Shown here: one piece after another, positions 35,019 through 41,767 of the stretch
How the letters are laid out: each line of letters begins with the position of its first letter
Numbering within the stretch: the first letter of the stretch is position 1
DNA from: Actinosynnema pretiosum
GTDB taxonomy: Bacteria > Actinomycetota > Actinomycetes > Mycobacteriales > Pseudonocardiaceae
Direction of reading: 5' to 3'
Length of the DNA stretch: 64,000 bases
NCBI RefSeq assembly: GCF_024171695.1
Contig: NZ_JAMTCF010000001.1
Location: forward strand, 549,061 to 613,060
Program-made: the position numbers and the translations under genes
The notes under the pieces: model-generated
Database searches by the model: none
Seen by the model: only the letters and a program-made list of their open reading frames with translations
What the model was told of the DNA's origin: nothing

Positions 35019-35995
35019 GGCAGGCGGCGTTCGAGGTGCCGGGAGCTCCGGTGGCCCCGACGTGGTTGGTGCTGGGCACGATGACGTTCGGGGACACCGT
35101 CGACGCGGCGGGCGCGGCGGCGATGCTGGACGCGGCGCTGGACCTGGGGGTGTCCAGCGTGGACACCGCCAACGGGTACGCGGGCGGGGAGACCGAGCGC
35201 ATCCTCGCGCCGCTGCTGCGCACCAGGCGCGACCGCGTGGTGCTGGCGACCAAGGCGGGCATCCCGCACCCGGACGCCGGTGAGCACGCGCCGCTGTCGG
35301 CGGCGGGGCTGCGGGCCTCGCTGGAGGGGTCGCTGCGCAGGCTGGGGGTGGACCGGGTCGACCTGTTCTACCTGCACCAACCGGACCGCGCGACGCCGCT
35401 GGAGGAGACGCTGGCGGCGGTGGCCGACGCGGTGGGGCGCGGGCAGGTCGGGGCGCTGGGGGTGTCGAACTTCGCGGCGTGGCAGATCAGCGAGGTGAAC
35501 GCGGTCGCCGACCGGGTCGGGTGCCCCAGACCGGTGGTGGCGCAGCAGCTGTACAACCTGGTGGCGCGCAAGGTCGAGGCCGAGTACCTGGAGTTCGCGC
35601 GCGTCAGCGGGCTGGCCACGATGGTCTACAACCCGCTGGGCGGCGGGATGCTGACCGGCAGGCACTCCCCCGAGGGCGCGGGCGGCGGGCGGTTCGGCGA
35701 CTCGCGGCTGGCGGCGATGTACCGGGAGCGGTACTGGCGGGACGACCTGTTCGCGGCGGTGTCCAGGCTCGCCGGGATCGCCGAGGGCACCGGGCTGTCG
35801 CTGGCGGAGCTGGCGCTGCGCTGGCTGGTGACGTCCCCGGACGTGGGGGCGCTGCTGCTGGGCGGTTCGAAGGTGGAGCACCTGCGGCAGAACGCGGCGG
35901 CGGTGGCGGCCGGGCCGCTGCCCGCCGACGTGGTGGCGGCGTGCGAGGAGGTGGGGGCCGAGCTGCACGGTCCGATGCCCGCTTACAACCGGTGA
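35015..35995 (+). CDS. Aldo/keto reductase
   Basis: This 326-residue TIM-barrel oxidoreductase has the catalytic tetrad in the expected order: Asp in VDTANGY, the Tyr of that motif, Lys in ATKAG and His in FYLHQPD. The C-terminal LLLGGSKVEHLRQN is an NADPH-binding element of the family. ATG at 35015 overlaps the DppF stop and has GGAGGAG upstream. Within the operon it probably reduces or oxidises a carbonyl of the imported compound before or after the kinase-PdxA2 steps; the specific reaction is not readable. Confidence 0.9.
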   Translation: MRQAAFEVPGAPVAPTWLVLGTMTFGDTVDAAGAAAMLDAALDLGVSSVDTANGYAGGETERILAPLLRTRRDRVVLATKAGIPHPDAGEHAPLSAAGLRASLEGSLRRLGVDRVDLFYLHQPDRATPLEETLAAVADAVGRGQVGALGVSNFAAWQISEVNAVADRVGCPRPVVAQQLYNLVARKVEAEYLEFARVSGLATMVYNPLGGGMLTGRHSPEGAGGGRFGDSRLAAMYRERYWRDDLFAAVSRLAGIAEGTGLSLAELALRWLVTSPDVGALLLGGSKVEHLRQNAAAVAAGPLPADVVAACEEVGAELHGPMPAYNR

Positions 35996-36049
35996 AACCG
36001 GTCGGTCGGCGGGCTGGACGACCGCTGATCACGCGCTGTTCCGCACTGC

Positions 36050-36106
36050 TGTCCGTTGCCCTGTTGTCGTGCTGTCGTGCTGTCGTGTTGCCCCGTTGTC
36101 GTGCTG
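36050..36106 (+). repeat. Short tandem repeat upstream of the aldolase gene
   Basis: Repeated TGCTGTCG/TTGTCGTGC units of about 8-10 bp lie just before the ribosome binding site of the aldolase gene, in the 123-bp gap that is the only sizeable break in this operon. Confidence 0.6.
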
Positions 36107-36118
36107 AGGAGAGAACCT

Positions 36119-36898
36119 GTGTCCGATCCCCGTTTCACCTCTTTCGCCCGTGCGCTGCGCGCCCGTGAGCGCCGGTTGGGGTACTGGGTGGTGCTGGACA
36201 GCCCGGTGTCGACCGAGCGCGTGGCCCGCGCCGGGTGGGACTACGTGGCGCTCGACGCCCAGCACGGGCTGCTGGGGTACTCCGGCGTGCTGGCCGGGTT
36301 GACCGCGGTGGACGCGGCCGGTGGTCCGGTCGGGCTGGTCCGGGTCGAGGCCAACGACCCCACGTACATCGGCAAGGCGCTGGACGCCGGGGCGGGCGGG
36401 GTGATCGTGCCGCTGGTGGACGACGCCGAGGGCGCGGCGGCGGCGGTCGCGGCCACCCGGTACCCGCCGGTGGGCAGGCGCAGCTACGGGCCGATGCGGT
36501 CCGGGCTGCGGGTGGGCCCGGTGCCCGCCGAGGCGGACGCGGCGGTGGTGGTGCTGGCGATGATCGAGACGCCCAGCGGGTTGGCGAACATCGCGGAGAT
36601 CTGCGCGACGCCGGGGCTGGACGGCGTGTACGTGGGCCCGTCCGACCTGTGCATCGCGGTGGGCGGCGCGTTCCCCGGCGACCCGGCGGTGGCCGAGCGG
36701 TTCGAGGCCGCGCTGGTGACCGTGCGGGAGACGGCGGCGGCGGCCGGGATCGCGGCGGGCATCCACACGCCGTCCGGCGCCCAGGCGGCGCGGCGGTTGG
36801 CGGAGGGGTACACGTTCGCGACGGTGGCCTCGGACCTGGTGCACCTGGAGCAGGCGGCGGCGAACCACCTGAAGGAGGCGCGTGGGGACAACAGCTGA
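36119..36898 (+). CDS. HpcH/HpaI-family aldolase
   Basis: This 259-residue class II aldolase-type TIM barrel has the active-site base motif ALDAQHGLLGY, Arg in LVRVEANDP, a metal-binding Glu in AMIETPSGL and Asp in VYVGPSDL. Family members cleave or form 2-keto-3-deoxy sugar acids and related 4-hydroxy-2-oxo acids, giving pyruvate plus an aldehyde. GTG at 36119 has AGGAGAG upstream. It is the last gene of the plus-strand catabolic operon; together with kinase-PdxA2 it suggests breakdown of a sugar-acid substrate to pyruvate and triose phosphate (inference). Confidence 0.9.
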   Translation: MSDPRFTSFARALRARERRLGYWVVLDSPVSTERVARAGWDYVALDAQHGLLGYSGVLAGLTAVDAAGGPVGLVRVEANDPTYIGKALDAGAGGVIVPLVDDAEGAAAAVAATRYPPVGRRSYGPMRSGLRVGPVPAEADAAVVVLAMIETPSGLANIAEICATPGLDGVYVGPSDLCIAVGGAFPGDPAVAERFEAALVTVRETAAAAGIAAGIHTPSGAQAARRLAEGYTFATVASDLVHLEQAAANHLKEARGDNS

Positions 36899-37083
36899 GC
36901 ACAGCTGAACAGCCGGACGGGCTGGGCGGGCGGCTGGCCGGGCGGGCGGGCTGGGTGGGCGGCTGGCCAGGCGGTCTGGCTGGCCCGGCGGACCGGGACA
37001 CCTCAGGTGGGGCTGGCTTGGCCTGGCCTGTGGTGGCCGGTCCGGTCGGGGGTTTGCGCCTGGTTCAGGTGGTCAGGTCCGGG
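36899..37083. repeat. G-rich degenerate repeat between convergent genes
   Basis: This 185-bp gap is built from GGCTGGGCGGGCGG / GGCTGGCC steps. The aldolase stop context ACAGCTGA is duplicated just downstream (36901-36908), and TCAGG/TCAGC near the dioxygenase stop is also repeated. There is no gene. Runs of GG and GGG could fold as quadruplexes. Confidence 0.6.
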
Positions 37084-38100
37084 TCAGCGGGATGTGGGGG
37101 CGGCTCCCGGAGTGGCGTTGGGTGGGGTGCCGTTGGTCGGAGGTGTTCCGGTGCCCGGCGGGGTGTTGCCGCCGCCTCCGCCCGGCGGGGTGTTGCCGCC
37201 GCCTGGTGGGGTGCCACCGCCCGGTGGGGTGCCACCGCCCGTGGGTTCGGTGCGGGTGTCCACTCTCGCTTGCAGGGTCACCCGGTAGCCGCTCGTCGTG
37301 CTGCCGGTGACCGTGGCCAGCTGTGACTCGCCGCCGTCGTCGCCGAACACGTTGTCGGTGTCCAGGGTCAGCTCGGCCAGGTTCGGCGCCGACTTCTCGT
37401 AGCCCGCTCCCGCGTACACGGTGTCGCACACGCCCTTCGGGAGGGCCACCTGGGAGGTCGCGATGGCGTTCGCCGAGTCGGTGATGCTCGCCTGGTCCGG
37501 GTAGACTTCGAAGTGGACGTGCGGCCACCTGCCGGTGTAGCAGGCCGGGAAGACGCTGGTGAAGGTCACCTTGCCCTCGGCGTCCGCGATCTGCACGCCG
37601 CGCAGGTAGTTCTCGTCCTCCAAGCCCTCGCTGTACATCGAGTAGCCGCCCGCGCGGTCGCAGTGCCAGACGTACACCGCGACGCCCTCGAACGGGACGT
37701 CACCACCCGCGATGTCCACGATGGACAGCTCCAGGGTCATCGGGACGCCCTCTGCCACCGCGCTGCCGGTGCCGAAGCTGGAGCGGATGTCCGAGCGGAT
37801 GATCCCCGACTGCTCCAGCACGTCCGGGCCGTTCGAGCCGTCGCCGGGGTACGGGCCCGCCGTCTCGTCCGGGATCTCGCCCGTGGCAGGCGCGGTCGTC
37901 GTGGTGGCGCCGGTCGTGGCCGCCGTCCCCGCCGCGCCGCAGGCGGTCAGGCCCGCGAACACCGCGCCCACGCCGAAGATCCGCAGTGCGCGGCGGCGGT
38001 CCAGCAGGGTGGCCACGTCGAAGCTCAGGCCCTGGTCCACCAGCTCCTCGTGCGGGCGGGGCAGGCGGCGGCCCTGGTAGGTCTGCTCGTCGTCTCGCAT
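37084..38100 (-). CDS. Secreted intradiol ring-cleavage dioxygenase-like lipoprotein
   Basis: This 338-residue protein has an Arg-rich N terminus (LLDRRRALRIFGVGAVFAGLTAC) that reads as a twin-arginine-like signal with lipobox LTAC. The core (about residues 70-240) is an intradiol dioxygenase beta sandwich: EIPDETAGPYPGDG, VPFEGVAVYVWHCDRAGGYSMYS, and YTGRWPHVHFEVY, holding the Tyr/His iron ligands. The C-terminal tail is a GGGTPP/GNTPPG repeat of about 45 residues. Secreted members are widespread in actinobacteria and may act on catechol-like or lignin-derived aromatics outside the cell. ATG 38100 is chosen for the AGGGTGGA upstream; GTG 38109 is the alternative. Confidence 0.86.
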   Translation of the reverse strand: MRDDEQTYQGRRLPRPHEELVDQGLSFDVATLLDRRRALRIFGVGAVFAGLTACGAAGTAATTGATTTTAPATGEIPDETAGPYPGDGSNGPDVLEQSGIIRSDIRSSFGTGSAVAEGVPMTLELSIVDIAGGDVPFEGVAVYVWHCDRAGGYSMYSEGLEDENYLRGVQIADAEGKVTFTSVFPACYTGRWPHVHFEVYPDQASITDSANAIATSQVALPKGVCDTVYAGAGYEKSAPNLAELTLDTDNVFGDDGGESQLATVTGSTTSGYRVTLQARVDTRTEPTGGGTPPGGGTPPGGGNTPPGGGGGNTPPGTGTPPTNGTPPNATPGAAPTSR

Positions 38101-38173
38101 GGGGTCCACCCTGGTCGGGCGGGCTGTGCGTGGTCTGTGCGACGGCTGTGGAACCGCTGGACGAGCGGAGCGC

Positions 38174-38803
38174 TCAGCCCGCGACGTGCCTCAGCGCCGA
38201 CAGGAGCACGTCCGACAGCGGGCGGTCCGGGTTCTCGATCCAGTGCTGGGTCGCCGCCCTCAGCGTGGTCAGGAACGCCGCCGACAGGACTCGGGCGCGC
38301 AGCGCCGACTCGGGGTCGTCGGCGGGCATCCGGGACGCCAGCTCGTCGGCCAGCTCCCGCTCCACGGCGCTGTGCGCGGCGACTTGGTGCACCACCAGGC
38401 TCGGGTGGCCGCGCACGAGCCTGCGCTGCGCCACCAGCGCCGGGTCGAGGCCGTCCAGCTCCGCCGAGAAGGCACGGGCCGCGTCGAACAGGGCCATGCG
38501 CACCGGCACGTCCGGCGACTGGGCGCGCAGCAGGTCCACGATCGCGCGCAGCCTGGCCCGGTGGCCGTGGAAGATCGCTTCTTCCTTGTTCGCGAAGTAG
38601 TTCGAGAACGTCCGGCGCGACACCGAGGCGGCGTCGGCGATGGCCTCGACGGTGAGCCGTTCGAGGCCGTGCTCGATCGCCAGCCTGAGGGCGGCCTCGT
38701 GCAGGGCCTGGCGCGTGGCGGCCTTCTTGCGCTCGCGCAGCCCGACGGTGGTGTCCAGATCGACCGTGGTGTCCATTTCGGCGTCCAGGGTAGCCGCAGT
38801 CAC
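38174..38803 (-). CDS. TetR-family transcriptional regulator
   Basis: This 209-residue protein has a TetR N-terminal domain (RERKKAATRQALHEAALRLA then LTVEAIADAASVSRRTFSNYFANKEEAIF, about residues 22-70) and a C-terminal all-helical ligand-binding domain. GTG at 38803 has GGGAAG upstream. It is divergent from a MarR-MFS operon across an 83-bp gap containing a palindrome, so it probably regulates that efflux system and itself. The inducer is unknown. Confidence 0.9.
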   Translation of the reverse strand: MTAATLDAEMDTTVDLDTTVGLRERKKAATRQALHEAALRLAIEHGLERLTVEAIADAASVSRRTFSNYFANKEEAIFHGHRARLRAIVDLLRAQSPDVPVRMALFDAARAFSAELDGLDPALVAQRRLVRGHPSLVVHQVAAHSAVERELADELASRMPADDPESALRARVLSAAFLTTLRAATQHWIENPDRPLSDVLLSALRHVAG

Positions 38804-38822
38804 ACAAACTTCCCAATGAGCA

Positions 38823-38854
38823 AACTTGCACAATGCGCAAGTTGCCCTGATACT
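38823..38854 (+). promoter_or_regulatory. Promoter with overlapping palindrome upstream of the MarR-MFS operon
   Basis: The dyad AACTTGC-N7-GCAAGTT (38823-38829 / 38837-38843) overlaps a plausible -35 TTGCAC (38827-38832), with -10 GATACT (38849-38854) at 16 bp. The MarR start follows with GGGAGG at 38875-38880. A repressor on the dyad would block this promoter. Confidence 0.6.
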
Positions 38855-38886
38855 TGTATGGGGCAACCACTCAGGGAGGGCTCATC

Positions 38887-39372
38887 GTGGACGCCAACCC
38901 GCGCCACTCCGAGATGCAGGACCGCATCCAGGACCTCATGAAGACCGTGCGGATGCTCAAGCAGTCGCACGCCGAGCGGGCCACCGGCGTCCCGACCGGG
39001 CTCATCACGACGCTCAAGCTGATCAGCAAGATCAGCGACGACCTGTCCGGCTGCCACGCCAAGCAGCTCGCACACCAGGCCGCGCTCGACCCGTCGACGG
39101 TCAGCCGCGCGGTCGCCGCGCTGGTCAACCAGGGACTGGTCGAGCGCCAGGCCGACCCCGGCGACGGGCGGGCCAGCATCCTGGTCGTCACGCCCGCCGG
39201 GCAGGAGGCGCTGGACCGCGCGCGCCGCTGGTACGAGGACCTGATGGACCGGGCGCTCGCCGGGTGGACCCCCCAAGAACTCGACGCGTTCAACGACGCG
39301 CTGGAGCGCTTGAACGCAGACGTAGCAGGAGCCATCGGCTCCCCGAGCACAGCACTGGAGGACGCGCGATGA
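38887..39372 (+). CDS. MarR-family transcriptional regulator
   Basis: This 161-residue winged-helix protein has the MarR recognition region CHAKQLAHQAALDPSTVSRAVAALVNQGLVERQADPGDGRASILVVTPAG and amphipathic dimerisation helices at both ends. GTG at 38887 is chosen for GGGAGG seven bases upstream. Its stop overlaps the start of the multidrug MFS gene as ATGA, so regulator and pump are co-expressed. Both this protein and the divergent TetR could act on the palindrome between them. Confidence 0.92.
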   Translation: MDANPRHSEMQDRIQDLMKTVRMLKQSHAERATGVPTGLITTLKLISKISDDLSGCHAKQLAHQAALDPSTVSRAVAALVNQGLVERQADPGDGRASILVVTPAGQEALDRARRWYEDLMDRALAGWTPQELDAFNDALERLNADVAGAIGSPSTALEDAR

Positions 39373-41024
39373 GCGCACCCGCCACCACGGCGGACACCCG
39401 GACCCACCAACCGGGCGAACCGATGAACCACCGGCAGATCATGGAGGCGCTCAGCGGCCTGCTGCTCGTCCTGTTCGTCGCCATGCTCAGCGGCACGGTG
39501 GTCTCCACCGCGCTGCCGCAGATCATCGGCGCGCTGGAGGGGACGCAGACCCAGTACACCTGGGTGGTCACCGCGACCCTGCTGACCGCCACCGCGAGCA
39601 CCCCGATCTGGGGCAAGCTGGCGGACCTGTTCAACAAGAAGACGCTCGTCCAGTCGGCGATCGTGCTGTTCATCATCGGCTCGGTGATCAGCGGTTTCGC
39701 GCAGAGCGCCGGTCAGCTGATCGCCGCCCGCGCGTTCCAGGGCATCGGCGTCGGCGGCCTCCAGGCGCTGGTGCAGGTGGTCATCGCCGCGATGATCCCG
39801 CCGCGCGAGCGGGGCCGGTACAACGGCTACCTGGGCGGCGTGATGGCGCTGGCCACGGTCGGCGGCCCGCTGCTCGGCGGCCTGATCGTGGACACCTCGT
39901 GGCTGGGCTGGCGCTGGTGCTTCTTCGTCGGCGTGCCGGTCGCCGTGGTGGCGCTGCTGGTGCTCCAGGCGACGTTGAAGGTGCAGACCGCGCGCCGGGA
40001 GAACGTCAAGATCGACTACCTGGGCGCCGGGCTGATCGCGGCGGGCGTGAGCGTGCTGCTGATCTGGATCTCGTTCGTGGACAGCTCGTTCGACTGGATC
40101 TCCTGGCAGTCCGGCGCGATGGTCGGCGGCTCGGTCCTGCTGCTGGGCCTGGCCGTGCTGGTCGAGCACAAGGCGTCCGAGCCGGTGGTCCCGCCGAAGA
40201 TCGTGAAGGACCGCACGACGGCGCTCGCGATCCTGGCGAGCCTCGCGGTGGGCATGGCGATGTTCGGCGGCGCGGTGTTCCTCGGCCAGTACTTCCAGAT
40301 CGGCCGGGGCTACTCCCCCACCGAGGCCGGACTGCTGACCATCCCGATGATGGCGGGCGTGCTGGGCGCGTCGATCATCTCCGGGCGCATGATCACCCGC
40401 AGCGGCAACGTGAAGCCGTACATCGTCACCGGCGCCGTGGTGCTGGTGATCGGGTTCCTGGCGCTGGGCACGATCGACCACCAGACCTCGCTGGTCCTGG
40501 TCGGCGCGGCGATGCTGCTGGTCGGCACGGGCGTCGGCATGTCGATGCAGAACCTGGTGCTGGCGGTGCAGAACACCGTGCAGCTCAAGGACATCGGCGC
40601 GGCCAGCTCGACGATCGCGTTCTTCCGCTCGCTCGGCGGCACGATCGGCGTGTCGGTGCTGGGCGCGGTGCTGGCCAGGCAGGTCAGCGAGCAGATCACC
40701 CGCGACCTGACCGCGGCGGGCGTGCCCGCGTCGGCGTCGGGGAGCGCCGGGGGCAGCCTGAACATCTCGGCGCTGCCGGGGCCGATCCAGGAGATCGTGC
40801 GCGCGGCGTACGGGGACGCGACCGGGCACATCTTCCTGATCGCGGCGGCGATCGGCGTGGTGGGCGTGATCGCGGCGGCGATGCTGAAGCCGGCGAAGCT
40901 GCGCTCCAGCCTGGACCTGGGCGAGCCCGCGACGGCCGTGGCGCCGGAGGCGGCGCTCCAGGGCGAGGCCGTGGTCGACGGTCACGTGGCCGGCGACGAG
41001 CCGCTGACGAAGTCGCGGCGGTAG
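39369..41024 (+). CDS. Multidrug efflux MFS transporter, EmrB/QacA (DHA2) type
   Basis: This 551-residue membrane protein has fourteen predicted helices. It has motif A GKLADLFNKKTLV, the antiporter motif C region GGPLLGGLIVDTSWLGWRWCFF and the DHA2 motif TVVSTALPQIIGAL in helix 1 (Ala where QacA has an acidic residue). These proton antiporters expel cationic drugs and other amphiphiles. ATG 39369 overlaps the MarR stop by four bases, with GGAGG upstream. A strong hairpin terminator follows the gene. Confidence 0.93.
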   Translation: MSAPATTADTRTHQPGEPMNHRQIMEALSGLLLVLFVAMLSGTVVSTALPQIIGALEGTQTQYTWVVTATLLTATASTPIWGKLADLFNKKTLVQSAIVLFIIGSVISGFAQSAGQLIAARAFQGIGVGGLQALVQVVIAAMIPPRERGRYNGYLGGVMALATVGGPLLGGLIVDTSWLGWRWCFFVGVPVAVVALLVLQATLKVQTARRENVKIDYLGAGLIAAGVSVLLIWISFVDSSFDWISWQSGAMVGGSVLLLGLAVLVEHKASEPVVPPKIVKDRTTALAILASLAVGMAMFGGAVFLGQYFQIGRGYSPTEAGLLTIPMMAGVLGASIISGRMITRSGNVKPYIVTGAVVLVIGFLALGTIDHQTSLVLVGAAMLLVGTGVGMSMQNLVLAVQNTVQLKDIGAASSTIAFFRSLGGTIGVSVLGAVLARQVSEQITRDLTAAGVPASASGSAGGSLNISALPGPIQEIVRAAYGDATGHIFLIAAAIGVVGVIAAAMLKPAKLRSSLDLGEPATAVAPEAALQGEAVVDGHVAGDEPLTKSRR

Positions 41025-41035
41025 TTCGGACGGAG

Positions 41036-41075
41036 GCGAAGGCCCCCGCGCCCAACCGGGTGCGGGGGCCTTCGC
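41036..41075. terminator. Bidirectional hairpin terminator between MFS and RidA genes
   Basis: A perfect 14-bp stem (41036-41049 with 41062-41075, GCGAAGGCCCCCGC and its complement) has a 12-base loop. It lies between convergent stop codons. Confidence 0.85.
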
Positions 41076-41087
41076 GCGTTCCGGGGC

Positions 41088-41543
41088 CTAGCGGGCGAAC
41101 TCCACCGTCACCTCGACCTCGACCGGCGCGCCCAGGGGCAGGACCGGGACGCCCACGGCGCTTCGGGCGTGCCTGCCCGCCGGGCCGAAGATCAGGGCGA
41201 ACAGCTCGCTCGCGCCGTCCAGCACGGCGTCCTGGTCGGTGAAGCCGGGGGCCGAGGCGACGTAGCCGACGACCCGCACCACCTGCACCACGCGGTCGAG
41301 GCCGACCGCCGCGTCCACCGCCGCGAGGGCGGACAGGGCGCACTGGCGGCTCAGGCGGGTGGCCTCGTCCAGGTCGACCTCGCGGCCCACCAGGCCGGTC
41401 GCGACGACCTCGCCGTCGATCATGGGGACCTGGCCCGCCGCGTGCACCAGGTTTCCCGAGGGCACGGCTGGGACGTAGTTGCCCTTGGGCGGGTTGACCA
41501 GCGGCAGGACGAGGTCGAGCCGGGCAAGGCGGTCGAAGATCAT
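41088..41543 (-). CDS. RidA/YjgF/YER057c-family protein
   Basis: This 151-residue protein fits the RidA family: VHAAGQVPMIDGEVV near the N terminus, QCALSALAAVDAAVGLDRVVQVVRVVGYVAS in the middle and the C-terminal RSAVGVPVLPLGAPVEVEVTVEFA, with the Arg that binds substrate carboxylate. RidA enzymes hydrolyse reactive enamine/imine intermediates. The ATG at 41543 lacks a strong ribosome site. It lies 224 bp downstream of the catalase gene, beyond a terminator, so it is probably expressed separately. Confidence 0.88.
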   Translation of the reverse strand: MIFDRLARLDLVLPLVNPPKGNYVPAVPSGNLVHAAGQVPMIDGEVVATGLVGREVDLDEATRLSRQCALSALAAVDAAVGLDRVVQVVRVVGYVASAPGFTDQDAVLDGASELFALIFGPAGRHARSAVGVPVLPLGAPVEVEVTVEFAR

Positions 41544-41710
41544 CGCGGCGCCCCTGGGTTTTCGGCCATCAGGGGGCGACGCTACCGCATCCGGGGCGGC
41601 TTTCCCCCTGATCGGCGGGCGGTGATCCGCGCGGGGGATCCGGAGCGCGCGGGGCTGGGCCTGTTGCCGGAGCGGGGTGAGGTCGAGCGGCGGTTCCGGG
41701 TGGGCGCGGC

Positions 41711-41745
41711 GCCGCCCCGAACCGCGTGAGCGCGGTCGGGGCGGC
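41711..41745 (-). terminator. Terminator downstream of catalase
   Basis: GCCGCCCCGAACCGCG (41711-41726) pairs with CGCGGTCGGGGCGGC (41731-41745) with one bulged base and a TGAG loop, 22 bp after the katE stop. Confidence 0.7.
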
Positions 41746-41767
41746 ACCGGAGCTAGAGCGTCAGCGG

